DNA of 64,000 nt from Rhodobacterales bacterium (GTDB taxonomy: Bacteria; Pseudomonadota; Alphaproteobacteria; Rhodobacterales; Rhodobacteraceae): contig JAJNPS010000011.1 in NCBI GenBank assembly GCA_021155205.1, forward strand, positions 1-64,000, written 5' to 3'. Both the position numbers and the translations under genes were made by a program. Each line of letters starts with the position of its first letter. Position 1 is the stretch's first letter. Below, piece by piece: positions 33,867 through 42,494 of the stretch. The notes beneath the pieces are model-generated. The model saw only the letters and a program-made list of their open reading frames with translations, had not been told where the DNA came from and made no database searches.

Positions 33867-35180
33867 ATGACGATATCGATGCGGGCGCTTTTGGGCGCCT
33901 GTGCCGTGTCGGCGCTTGTCAGCGCTGCCGCGGCCCAAACCACGATCACGGTCGCAACCGTCAACAACGGCGACATGGTCCGCATGCAGGGCCTGATGGA
34001 TGACTTTTACGCCAAGAACCCCGACATCAAGGTCGAATGGGTGACGCTGGAAGAGAACGTCCTGCGCCAGAACGTGACCAACGACATCGCCACCGGCGGT
34101 GGCCAATACGACGTCATCACCATCGGCACCTATGAAGTTCCGATCTGGGGCAAGCAGGGCTGGCTGGAAAGCCTGAACGACCTGCCGGCCGACTATGACG
34201 TCAACGACCTGCTGCCGCCGATCCGGGGTGGTCTGACGGTAGACGGAAACCTTTACGCCTCGCCCTTTTATGGCGAGTCGTCCTTTGTGAACTATCGCAA
34301 GGATCTGGCCGAAAAGGCCGGCGTCACCATTCCGGATGCGCCGACCTGGGACGACATCAAAAAGGCTGCGGCGGCGATGACCGACCAGGCCAACGGCATC
34401 TACGGCATCTGCCTGCGCGGCAAGGCCGGCTGGGGCGAGAACATGGCTTTTCTGACCACCATGGCCAACAGCTATGGCGCCCGCTGGTTCGACGAAAACT
34501 GGGTTCCCCAGTTCGACCAGCCGGAATGGAAGGCCGTGATGACGGACTATGTCGAGATGCTGACCAAGTACGGTCCTCCCGGCGCGTCGAACAATGGCTA
34601 CAACGAGAACCTGACGCTGTCGCTGCAGGGCAAGTGCGCGATGCGCATGGACGCCACCGTGTCGGCAGGTGCCCTGACCGATCCCAAGCAGTCCGAGTTT
34701 GCCGACAAGGTCGGCTTTGCGCTCGCCCCCGACATGGGCCTTGGCAAGCGCGCGAACTGGCTCTGGGCCTGGTCGCTGGCGATCCCGGCGTCGTCTGACG
34801 CCAAGGACGCCGCCAAGACCTTCATCAACTGGGCGACCAACAAGGACTATCTGGCCCTTGTCGCGTCGAAAGAAGGCTGGGCCAACGTTCCCCCGGGCAC
34901 GCGCACGTCGCTTTACGCGAACCCGGAATATGCCAAGCTGCCGTTTGCCAAGATGACGCTGGACTCGATCAACGCGGCTGACCCGACCAATCCGACGGTC
35001 AAGCCGGTGCCTTATGTCGGCGTGCAGTTCGTGGCGATCCCGGAATTTGCGGGCCTGGCCACGTCGGTCGGCGAGATTTTCTCGGCCGCACTGGCCGGTC
35101 AGAAAACCGTCGATGCCGCGCTGGCCGAGGCGCAGGCCCTGGCAGTCGAAGAAATGACTGCCGCCGGCTACATCAAGTAG
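33867..35180 (+). CDS. smoE: Sorbitol/mannitol ABC transporter substrate-binding protein
   Basis: This 437-residue periplasmic protein has a signal peptide (cleavage likely after SAAAAQ) and the extracellular-binding-protein family 1 fold: DVITIGTYEVPIWGKQGWL, YASPFYGESSFVNYRKDL and KRANWLWAWSLAIP. Its gene order with smoFGK, a sorbitol dehydrogenase and a mannitol dehydrogenase matches the Rhodobacter polyol operon. AAGGGAGG precedes the ATG. A strong stem-loop follows the stop and probably raises its expression above that of the permeases. Confidence 0.92.
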   Translation: MTISMRALLGACAVSALVSAAAAQTTITVATVNNGDMVRMQGLMDDFYAKNPDIKVEWVTLEENVLRQNVTNDIATGGGQYDVITIGTYEVPIWGKQGWLESLNDLPADYDVNDLLPPIRGGLTVDGNLYASPFYGESSFVNYRKDLAEKAGVTIPDAPTWDDIKKAAAAMTDQANGIYGICLRGKAGWGENMAFLTTMANSYGARWFDENWVPQFDQPEWKAVMTDYVEMLTKYGPPGASNNGYNENLTLSLQGKCAMRMDATVSAGALTDPKQSEFADKVGFALAPDMGLGKRANWLWAWSLAIPASSDAKDAAKTFINWATNKDYLALVASKEGWANVPPGTRTSLYANPEYAKLPFAKMTLDSINAADPTNPTVKPVPYVGVQFVAIPEFAGLATSVGEIFSAALAGQKTVDAALAEAQALAVEEMTAAGYIK

Positions 35181-35221
35181 GTTCGGAAATCCGGCCTGAT
35201 CGGGCCGGGTTCCCACACTAC

Positions 35222-35255
35222 CCCCTTTCCGTGTTTCCCCAGACGCGGAAAGGGG
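35222..35255 (+). terminator. Stem-loop after binding-protein gene smoE
   Basis: A perfect 10-bp stem (35222-35231 with 35246-35255) has a 14-base loop and lies about 40 bases after the smoE stop. Only GC(A)TAT follows, not a T run, so partial termination or 3'-end protection of the smoE mRNA is more likely than full termination, because the operon continues. Confidence 0.6.
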
Positions 35256-35315
35256 CATATGCCCGGCGACGGTCCGTGCAACTGGATCAGCTTCACATCT
35301 GAATCGGAGACACCC

Positions 35316-36188
35316 GTGGCAACGCAATCCTCGCGCTTCGCTGCCCGCCTTATGGTCGCACCTTCGGTGATCGTCCTGTTCATCTGGATGATCGTGCCCC
35401 TGGCGCTGACAGTCTGGTTCTCATTCCGCATCTACCGCCTTTTGTCGCCGGACCGGACCGGCTGGGCAGGGTTCCGGAACTATTCGTGGTTCTTCAATTC
35501 GCCGGATTTCTGGCTGGCCATTTCGAACACGCTGTTGCTGGTCGGTGGTGTCCTGGCGATCACCATCGTCCTCGGCGTGCTGATCGCGCTGTTGATCGAC
35601 CAGCCGATCTGGGGTCAGGGGCCGCTCCGCATCCTCGTGATCTCGCCCTTTTTCGTGATGCCGCCGGTGGCCGCCTCGATCTGGGAGAACCTGTTCATGC
35701 ACCCCCAGAACGGGATGCTTGCCTCCTTTGCCCAAGGGTTGGGCATGCAGCCGATCCTGTTCATGGAAAACTATCCGATGTCGTCGGTCATCTTCATCGT
35801 GTCGTGGGAATGGCTGCCCTTTGCCACGCTGATCCTGTTGACCGCGCTGCAGTCGCTGTCCTCCGAGCAGCTTGAGGCGGCCGAGATGGATGGCGCATCC
35901 GCCTTCAGCCGGTTCCGCTATATCGTCTTGCCGCACATGACCCGCGCGATCACCGTGGTGATCCTGATCCAGACGATCTTTCTCTTGGGCATCTTCGGCG
36001 AGATCTTCACCACCACTCAGGGCGGGCCGGGATCGGCGTCAACCACGCTGCCCTACATGATCTACAAGCAGGCCGTGATCGCCAAGGACATCGGGCGCGC
36101 GGCGGCAGGCGGCATCATCGCCGTCATCCTTGCCAACATCGTTGCCTACTTTCTCATGCGCAGCATGGGCAAGAACCTCGACGCCTGA
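35316..36188 (+). CDS. smoF: Polyol ABC transporter permease
   Basis: The 290-residue MalF-type inner-membrane permease has about six helices and the ATPase-contact EAA loop QLEAAEMDGASAFSRFRYIVLP. The start is GTG at 35316 with GGAGA five bases upstream; an ATG at 35259 would add a non-homologous leader. It works with SmoG and the SmoK ATPase to import sorbitol, mannitol and related polyols. Confidence 0.92.
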   Translation: MATQSSRFAARLMVAPSVIVLFIWMIVPLALTVWFSFRIYRLLSPDRTGWAGFRNYSWFFNSPDFWLAISNTLLLVGGVLAITIVLGVLIALLIDQPIWGQGPLRILVISPFFVMPPVAASIWENLFMHPQNGMLASFAQGLGMQPILFMENYPMSSVIFIVSWEWLPFATLILLTALQSLSSEQLEAAEMDGASAFSRFRYIVLPHMTRAITVVILIQTIFLLGIFGEIFTTTQGGPGSASTTLPYMIYKQAVIAKDIGRAAAGGIIAVILANIVAYFLMRSMGKNLDA

Positions 36189-36202
36189 CAGAGGGAACAG
36201 AC

Positions 36203-37033
36203 ATGGCCCGCGCCGTCACAACCCGCCGCAAGTTGATCTATACCGCCGCCGCCTGGTCGGTCGCGCTTCTGATCTTCTTTCCGGTGCTCTGGACGATCCT
36301 GACCAGCTTCAAGACCGAGGTCAGCGCCGTGGCATCACCGCCGCAGCTGTTCACTGCCGACTGGACGCTGGAAAACTATGCCGAAGTCTGGCAGCGGTCG
36401 GACTATCCGCGGTTCTTCTGGAACTCGGTCGTGCTGTCGGTCGGATCGACGCTGCTGGGACTTCTGATCGCCATCCCGGCGGCCTGGTCCATGGCTTTCG
36501 TCCCAGGGCCCCGGACCAAGGACCTGTTGATGTGGATGTTGTCCACCAAGATGATGCCCGCCGCCGCCGTCCTGATCCCGATGTACCTGATCTTTCAGCG
36601 TACCGGCCTCTTTGATTCGCGCATCGGGCTGGTGCTGGCACTCATGCTCATGAACCTGCCGGTCATGGTCTGGATGCTGTACACCTATTTCAAGGAAATC
36701 CCCGGCGAAATACTTGAGGCGGCGCGGATGGACGGAGCCAGCCTGTCCAAGGAGATCATTTATGTGCTGACGCCGATGGCGATCCCGGGCATCGCGTCGA
36801 CCATGCTTTTGAACATCATCCTTGCCTGGAACGAGGCGTTCTGGACGATCACGCTGACCACGACCAAGGCGGCCCCGCTGTCCGCGTTCATCGCCAGCTT
36901 TTCGGCGCCACAGGGCCTGTTCTACGCCAAGCTTTCGGCGGCCTCGACCATGGCCATCCTGCCGATCCTTATCCTGGGCTGGTTCAGCCAAAAACAACTC
37001 GTCCGCGGCCTGACGTTCGGCGCAGTGAAGTGA
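36203..37033 (+). CDS. smoG: Polyol ABC transporter permease
   Basis: The 276-residue MalG-type permease has six hydrophobic segments, LASSFKTE-like N-terminal LTSFKTEVSA and the EAA loop GEILEAARMDGASLSKEIIYVLTP. It is 14 bases behind smoF with AGAGGGAA before the ATG, and eight bases before smoK. It forms the membrane channel together with SmoF. Confidence 0.93.
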   Translation: MARAVTTRRKLIYTAAAWSVALLIFFPVLWTILTSFKTEVSAVASPPQLFTADWTLENYAEVWQRSDYPRFFWNSVVLSVGSTLLGLLIAIPAAWSMAFVPGPRTKDLLMWMLSTKMMPAAAVLIPMYLIFQRTGLFDSRIGLVLALMLMNLPVMVWMLYTYFKEIPGEILEAARMDGASLSKEIIYVLTPMAIPGIASTMLLNIILAWNEAFWTITLTTTKAAPLSAFIASFSAPQGLFYAKLSAASTMAILPILILGWFSQKQLVRGLTFGAVK

Positions 37034-37040
37034 GGGGAAA

Positions 37041-38039
37041 ATGGGACAGATAACGCTGAAACAGGTGCGCAAGTCGTTTGGCGAGGTGGATGTCATTCCG
37101 GGCGTCGATCTTGACATCAACGATGGCGAGTTCGTGGTGTTCGTCGGCCCGTCGGGCTGTGGCAAGTCCACCCTGCTGCGCCTCATCGCAGGGCTGGAGG
37201 ACACGACCAGCGGCGTCATCTCGATCGACGGCAAGGATGCGACGGCCCTGCCGCCCGCCAAGCGGGGCCTGGCCATGGTTTTCCAGTCCTATGCGCTTTA
37301 TCCGCATATGTCGGTGCGCAAGAACATCGCGTTTCCCCTCAAGATGGCTGGCCTTTCGGCCGCCGAACAGGAGGCCAAGGTCGAACGTGCGGCAAAGGTG
37401 CTGAACCTGACCAGCTACCTTGATCGCCGCCCCGGGCAGTTGTCCGGCGGGCAGCGCCAGCGCGTTGCCATTGGGCGGGCTATCGTGCGGGAACCGGCGG
37501 CGTTCCTTTTCGACGAGCCGCTGTCCAACCTTGACGCTGCCCTGCGCGTCGGCATGCGCCAGGAAATCAGCGAGCTGCACCAGTCGCTGAAGACCACGAT
37601 GATCTATGTCACCCACGATCAGGTCGAGGCGATGACCATGGCCGACAAGATCGTGGTGCTGAATGCGGGCCGGGTCGAACAGGTGGGATCGCCGCTGGAC
37701 CTGTACAACGCGCCGAAGAACACCTTTGTCGCGGGCTTTATCGGCAGCCCCAAGATGAACCTGATCGACGGCCCCGAGGCCGCGAAACACGGGGCGGCGA
37801 CCATCGGCATCCGACCCGAACATCTGGATGTCGGTACCGAAGGCCCCTGGAAAGGCACCGTTGGCCTGTCCGAGCGCCTTGGCTCCGATACGTTCCTCAA
37901 GGTCAATGTGGACGGGGTCGGCGTGGTCAACATGCGCGCCGAAGGCGACATCCGGTTCAACCATGGGGACCGCATCGCGCTGACCCCGCAGATGGAAAAG
38001 TTGCACCGCTTTGGCGCGGACGGGTTGGCATTGGCATGA
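37041..38039 (+). CDS. smoK: Polyol ABC transporter ATP-binding protein
   Basis: The 332-residue MalK-like ATPase has Walker A GPSGCGKSTLLR, the Q-loop in VFQSYALYPHMSV, signature LSGGQRQRVAIGRAIV, Walker B AFLFDEPLSNLD, switch VTHDQVEAMT and a C-terminal regulatory OB domain (about residues 235-332). Its stop overlaps the start of smoS (ATGA), tying transport to oxidation of the imported polyol. Confidence 0.94.
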   Translation: MGQITLKQVRKSFGEVDVIPGVDLDINDGEFVVFVGPSGCGKSTLLRLIAGLEDTTSGVISIDGKDATALPPAKRGLAMVFQSYALYPHMSVRKNIAFPLKMAGLSAAEQEAKVERAAKVLNLTSYLDRRPGQLSGGQRQRVAIGRAIVREPAAFLFDEPLSNLDAALRVGMRQEISELHQSLKTTMIYVTHDQVEAMTMADKIVVLNAGRVEQVGSPLDLYNAPKNTFVAGFIGSPKMNLIDGPEAAKHGAATIGIRPEHLDVGTEGPWKGTVGLSERLGSDTFLKVNVDGVGVVNMRAEGDIRFNHGDRIALTPQMEKLHRFGADGLALA

Positions 38040-38800
38040 AACTGGCTGGCAAGACCGCAATGATCACCGGCGGGGCAAGGGGCATCGGCCTTGCCTTTGC
38101 CGAGGCTTACCTGCGCGAAGGCGCGCGCGTCGTCATCGCCGACATTTCGGGGGCCGAAGATGCGGCCGGGGCGCTGGGCGACAAGGCGCTGGGCCTGACG
38201 ATGAACGTGACCGACCAGGCGTCGATCGACGCGGGTGTCGAGGCCGCTGCGGCCTGGGGCGGCGGCATCGACATCCTGTTGAACAACGCCGCGATCTTTG
38301 ACCTGGCACCCATCGTGGACATCACCCGCGCCAGCTATGAGCGCATCTTTGCCGTCAATGTCGGCGGCACGCTGTTCCCGCTGCAGGCCGTCGCCAAACG
38401 GATGATCGCGCAAGGGCGGGGTGGCAAGATCATCAACATGGCAAGTCAGGCCGGTCGGCGGGGCGAGGCGCTGGTGGGCGTCTACTGTGCCTCCAAGGCC
38501 GCGGTGATCAGCCTCACGCAATCGGCCGGCCTCGACCTGATCCGGCACGGGATCAACGTCAACGGCATCGCGCCCGGTGTCATCGACACGCCGATGTGGG
38601 CCGAAGTCGATGCGCTGTTCGCAAAGTACGAGGGCAAGCCGCTTGGCCAGAAAAAGCGCGAGGTCGGCCTTGCCGTTCCCCTTGGCCGGATGGGCAGGCC
38701 CGACGATCTGACCGGGGCTGCGGTGTTTCTTGCATCTGCGGACGCGGATTACATCGTCGCGCAGACGCTGAACGTCGATGGCGGGAACTGGATGAGCTGA
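38036..38800 (+). CDS. smoS: Sorbitol dehydrogenase (SDR family)
   Basis: The 254-residue short-chain dehydrogenase has TGGARGIG, NNAAIFD, catalytic YCASK and DTPMWAEVDALFAKYEG, and closely fits the Rhodobacter SmoS enzyme that oxidises D-glucitol to D-fructose and galactitol to tagatose with NAD+. It begins inside the smoK stop and ends one base before mtlK. Substrate assignment rests on family and operon. Confidence 0.92.
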   Translation: MKLAGKTAMITGGARGIGLAFAEAYLREGARVVIADISGAEDAAGALGDKALGLTMNVTDQASIDAGVEAAAAWGGGIDILLNNAAIFDLAPIVDITRASYERIFAVNVGGTLFPLQAVAKRMIAQGRGGKIINMASQAGRRGEALVGVYCASKAAVISLTQSAGLDLIRHGINVNGIAPGVIDTPMWAEVDALFAKYEGKPLGQKKREVGLAVPLGRMGRPDDLTGAAVFLASADADYIVAQTLNVDGGNWMS

Positions 38801-38801
38801 C

Positions 38802-40244
38802 ATGACACCAGCAGCAACCCCCCTCGTCGCCATGCCCGCCTATGACCGCGCCCGCCTGACGCCTGGCATCGTGCATATCGGTCTTGGCAATTTTCACCGT
38901 GCGCATATGGCGGTGTATCTTGATGACCTGATGGCGATGGGCCTGGCGCAGGACTGGGCGATCATCGGGGCCGGCGTGCGTGCCGGCGACGCGCGGATGC
39001 GCGACGCGCTGATGGCGCAGGATTGCCTGTCCACGGTGATCGAGCTGGACCCGCAGGGCCGGTCGGCCCGCCGCGTCGGTGCGATGACCGACTTTCTGCC
39101 GGTGGAGGCCGACAATGCCGCCCTGATCGCGGCGATGGCGGACCGCGCCATCCGCATCGTCAGCCTGACCGTGACCGAAGGCGGCTATTTCATCGACGCC
39201 AAGACCGGGGCGTTCGATCCCCAGCACCCCGAAATTGTGGCTGATGCGGCGGATCCCAAGGCGACCGCATTCGGTGCAATCATCGCCGCCTTGCGCCGTC
39301 GCAAGGCGGCGGGTATTCCCGCTTTTACCGTGATGTCCTGCGACAACCTGCCGGGCAATGGTGAGGTCACGCGCAATGCCGTCGTGGGCCTGGCGCGGCT
39401 GTCTGATCCGAGCTTTGCCGACTGGATTGCGGACAACGTCGCCTTTCCCAACGGCATGGTCGACCGCATCACCCCCGCCACAGGCCCGCGCGAACGCGAC
39501 ATGGCCGCCAGCTTTGGCCTGACCGATCCGGTGCCCGTCACCTGCGAGCCGTTCCGCCAATGGGTGCTGGAAGATCACTTCCCCATGGGCCGCCCGCCGC
39601 TGGAAAAGGTCGGCGTGACACTCACCGATCACGTCCATGCCTATGAGGCGATGAAGATCCGCATCCTGAACGGCGGCCATGCGGTGATCGCCTATCCCGG
39701 CGGGCTGCTCGACGTGGAATTTGTGCACGAGGCGATGGCACATCCCCTGATCTGCGCTTTCCTGGACAAGATCGAGACCCGCGAGATCATCCCGACGGTG
39801 GCGCCGGTGCCGCAGACCGATCTTGGCCAGTACTATGATGTCATCCGGGCGCGGTTCTCCAACCCCGAGGTCGCCGATACGGTACGCCGGCTATGCCTTG
39901 ACGGATCGAACCGCCAGCCAAAGTTCATCGTGCCCGCGATCCGGGACAACCTGGCCAGGGGCAGCGTGCCGGACGGGCTGACGCTGTTGTCTGCCCTGTG
40001 GTGCCGGTATTGCCACGGCACGACGGACAGCGGCGCCGTGATCGCGCCCAACGACCCGAACTGGGATCGTCTGACGGTGCTGGCAGCCGCAGCCAAAGCG
40101 GACCCGGCACGCTGGCTGTCGATGGAGGAAGTCTATGGCGATCTGGCCCGGCATCCGGCTTTTGCCGCCCGCTTTGCCCATCACTTGCGCGACATCTGGA
40201 CGCGCGGCACGGCGGAAGTCCTGACCGGCTACATCGCCACCTGA
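38802..40244 (+). CDS. mtlK: Mannitol 2-dehydrogenase
   Basis: The 480-residue long-chain polyol dehydrogenase oxidises D-mannitol to D-fructose with NAD+. It has the N-terminal nucleotide-binding GLGNFHRAHMAVYLDDLM, the SLTVTEGGYF motif, SCDNLPGNGEVTRNAV and the catalytic KIRILNGGHAVIAYPG region with the essential Lys. No fructokinase or xylulokinase gene follows, unlike some smo operons. Its last 16 bases overlap the convergent LysR-type gene. Confidence 0.95.
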   Translation: MTPAATPLVAMPAYDRARLTPGIVHIGLGNFHRAHMAVYLDDLMAMGLAQDWAIIGAGVRAGDARMRDALMAQDCLSTVIELDPQGRSARRVGAMTDFLPVEADNAALIAAMADRAIRIVSLTVTEGGYFIDAKTGAFDPQHPEIVADAADPKATAFGAIIAALRRRKAAGIPAFTVMSCDNLPGNGEVTRNAVVGLARLSDPSFADWIADNVAFPNGMVDRITPATGPRERDMAASFGLTDPVPVTCEPFRQWVLEDHFPMGRPPLEKVGVTLTDHVHAYEAMKIRILNGGHAVIAYPGGLLDVEFVHEAMAHPLICAFLDKIETREIIPTVAPVPQTDLGQYYDVIRARFSNPEVADTVRRLCLDGSNRQPKFIVPAIRDNLARGSVPDGLTLLSALWCRYCHGTTDSGAVIAPNDPNWDRLTVLAAAAKADPARWLSMEEVYGDLARHPAFAARFAHHLRDIWTRGTAEVLTGYIAT

Positions 40245-41200
40245 ACGGCTGCGTCGTGTTGGCCAACGGCTTGCAGCATCAGGTTGACCAGCGTTGTTGC
40301 GGCTGGTGTCAGCGTCGATCCGGCGCGCGTCAGCAGGCTGTAGGGTGCCACCTCGATCCCAAGGTCGCAATTGACGATGGCAAAGGGAGCATTCGGCCCT
40401 TCGGCAAACTGCCGCGCTACTGCCTCGGCCAGAGGCGCGACGCTGTTGGACTGTTTCAAAAGCGCCAGCGTCAATAGGAACGACGCGGTAGACAGGCGGC
40501 GTGCCGGCATCGGCAGACCCAGACGGTCCAGCCGCGCCAGCACCGCAAGCCCCAGGGGACTGCTGCCGCCGGGCATGACCCAGTCATATTCCAGCAGTTC
40601 GGCGGGTGACACGATTGGGGCGCTGGCCAGCCGGTGTCCCTTGCGAACCACCAGCAGCACCGGCTCGGGCGCGATCACCCGGCCTGTGAACTGTGCCGGG
40701 TCAAGGTCGGCGGGGATGCGCGCGATGGCAAAATCCAGCCTGCCCGCCAAAAGCTGGGCGCACAGGATGTCGGACGGGGCCACCGTGACCTCGGCGGAAA
40801 TGCCGGGCGATGACAGGCGGGCCGACCGCAGCGCGGGTAGCACCAGGTCAAGCGCGGGGGCGGTGACGGCACCGATCGCGACCTGACCGATCTGGCCCTG
40901 CGACAACTCCGCCATTTCGCGCCCGGCGTCCTGCAACTCGATCAGCAGACGTTGCGCGCGGCGGGCAAGAACCGCGCCGACAGGCGTCAGCGCGATCCCG
41001 CGACCGACGCGCATATGGACGGGTGCGCCGACGATCCGCTCCGCCTCGGCCAAAAGACGCGAGGCGGCAGGCTGCGCGATGCCAATCGTAGCCGCGGCCA
41101 GCCCGATCTGGCCGGATTGCAGCAGGGCGGCCATCAGCCGCAGATGCGCAAGTTTCAGTCCGCGGTGGATAAGGGCATCGGGACGGTCAAGGTTTGACAT
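40229..41200 (-). CDS. gbpR: LysR-family regulator, GbpR-like
   Basis: The 323-residue LysR protein has an N-terminal helix-turn-helix (HLRLMAALLQSGQIGLAAATIGIAQPAASRLLAEAER) and a periplasmic-binding-like effector domain. It is divergent from chvE with a 153-base gap, the same layout as gbpR-chvE in Agrobacterium and Azospirillum, where GbpR activates chvE in response to arabinose, galactose or fucose. The symbol is by synteny and family. Its 3' end overlaps mtlK by 16 bases. Confidence 0.85.
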   Translation of the reverse strand: MSNLDRPDALIHRGLKLAHLRLMAALLQSGQIGLAAATIGIAQPAASRLLAEAERIVGAPVHMRVGRGIALTPVGAVLARRAQRLLIELQDAGREMAELSQGQIGQVAIGAVTAPALDLVLPALRSARLSSPGISAEVTVAPSDILCAQLLAGRLDFAIARIPADLDPAQFTGRVIAPEPVLLVVRKGHRLASAPIVSPAELLEYDWVMPGGSSPLGLAVLARLDRLGLPMPARRLSTASFLLTLALLKQSNSVAPLAEAVARQFAEGPNAPFAIVNCDLGIEVAPYSLLTRAGSTLTPAATTLVNLMLQAVGQHDAAVQVAM

Positions 41201-41207
41201 GACGATT

Positions 41208-41252
41208 TTGGTATGAGTGACCTAACAAGTGTCATTTGACAGGTATATCCAA
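41208..41252. promoter_or_regulatory. gbpR-chvE intergenic region, candidate LysR site and -35 box
   Basis: TTGGTAT (41208-41214) and ATATCCAA (41245-41252) form an imperfect inverted pair in the divergent gap, and TTGACA (41236-41241) is a possible chvE -35 box. This is where a GbpR-like regulator should bind. The -10 box is not convincing. The chvE start has GGGAGGAA upstream. Confidence 0.35.
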
Positions 41253-41353
41253 TTTGCGCAACGTGCCGCCACGGCGATCACCCGAGGCGCAAGACCTCAC
41301 CAGGGACACGCCCGAAACCATGTGCCCGGACGGGCATCCACGGGAGGAACACC

Positions 41354-42424
41354 ATGAACATCACGCGTCGCGCCCTTTTGGCGCTGACCACCGCTGCATC
41401 CCTGATCGGCGTCGCGCCGGTTGTGGCGCAGGACAAGGGAACCGTCGGTATCGCGATGCCGACAAAGTCGTCGTCGCGCTGGATTTCGGACGGAAACTCC
41501 ATGGTCGACCAGTTTACTGCCGCAGGCTACGGCACCGACCTGCAATATGCCGAAGATGACATCCCGAACCAGCTGGCGCAGATCGAGAACATGATCACCA
41601 AGGGCGTCGATGTCCTGGTCATCGCGGCCATCGACGGCACCACGCTGTCGAACGCGCTGGACAATGCCGCCGCTGCGGGGATCAAGGTCATCGCCTATGA
41701 CCGGCTGATCCGTGACAGCGGGTCGGTCGACTATTACGCGACCTTTGACAACTTCAAGGTTGGGGTCCTGCAGGCCAACAGCCTGGTGCAGTGCCTGAAC
41801 GAGCGGTTCGGCGATGCCAAGCCGAAGAACATCGAACTGTTCGGCGGAAGCCCAGACGACAACAACGCCTTCTTCTTTTACAATGGCGCCATGTCGGTCC
41901 TGCAGCCGATGATCGACAGCGGCGAGATTGCCGTGCCGTCTGGGCAGATGGGCATGGACGTGGTCGGCACCCTGCGCTGGGACGGGGCTGTCGCGCAGTC
42001 GCGCATGGACAACCTGCTGTCGGCCAATTACGGCGACAAGCCTCTGCACGGCGCGTTGTCGCCTTATGACGGGCTGTCCATCGGCATCCTGTCGTCGGTC
42101 AAGGGCGTGGGCTACGGCTCGGGCGATCTGAAGATGCCTTGCGTCACCGGTCAGGATGCGGAAATCCCGAGCGTGAAGTCGATGATGGCGGGTGAGCAGT
42201 ACTCGACCGTCTTCAAGGACACCCGCGCGCTGGCAGGCGTCACCGTCAAGATGGTGGATGCGATCCTGCAGGGCAAGGAGCCGGAGATCAACGACACCAC
42301 CACCTATGACAACGGCGTCAAGGTCGTGCCGTCCTATCTTCTGGAGCCGATGGCGCTGAACGTCGCGGACATCCAGAAGGTTCTGGTGGACTCGGGCTAC
42401 TACACTGCCGACCAGCTGAAGTAG
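41354..42424 (+). CDS. chvE: Multiple monosaccharide-binding periplasmic protein ChvE
   Basis: The 356-residue periplasmic protein has a signal peptide (cleavage after APVVAQ) and the ChvE/family-1-like sugar-binding fold: GTVGIAMPTKSSSRWI, LVIAAIDGTTLSNAL, IAYDRLI, ELFGGSPDDNNAFFFY and LSPYDGLSIGI. ChvE binds arabinose, galactose, glucose, xylose and fucose, and in Agrobacterium also signals to a sensor kinase. No VirA-like kinase is here. It feeds GguAB encoded downstream. Confidence 0.95.
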   Translation: MNITRRALLALTTAASLIGVAPVVAQDKGTVGIAMPTKSSSRWISDGNSMVDQFTAAGYGTDLQYAEDDIPNQLAQIENMITKGVDVLVIAAIDGTTLSNALDNAAAAGIKVIAYDRLIRDSGSVDYYATFDNFKVGVLQANSLVQCLNERFGDAKPKNIELFGGSPDDNNAFFFYNGAMSVLQPMIDSGEIAVPSGQMGMDVVGTLRWDGAVAQSRMDNLLSANYGDKPLHGALSPYDGLSIGILSSVKGVGYGSGDLKMPCVTGQDAEIPSVKSMMAGEQYSTVFKDTRALAGVTVKMVDAILQGKEPEINDTTTYDNGVKVVPSYLLEPMALNVADIQKVLVDSGYYTADQLK

Positions 42425-42440
42425 TCTGGCACCGGGAACG

Positions 42441-42474
42441 GCCCGCCGCGTTGCCACTGGGCGGCGCGGCGGGC
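42441..42474 (+). terminator. Stem-loop after binding-protein gene chvE
   Basis: A perfect 10-bp GC stem (42441-42450 with 42465-42474) with a 14-base loop is followed by TCTTT. It lies 16 bases after the chvE stop and before gguA. It probably causes partial termination or protects the chvE mRNA end, giving more binding protein than transporter. Confidence 0.6.
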
Positions 42475-42494
42475 TCTTTGGGGGCAGGGGACAG

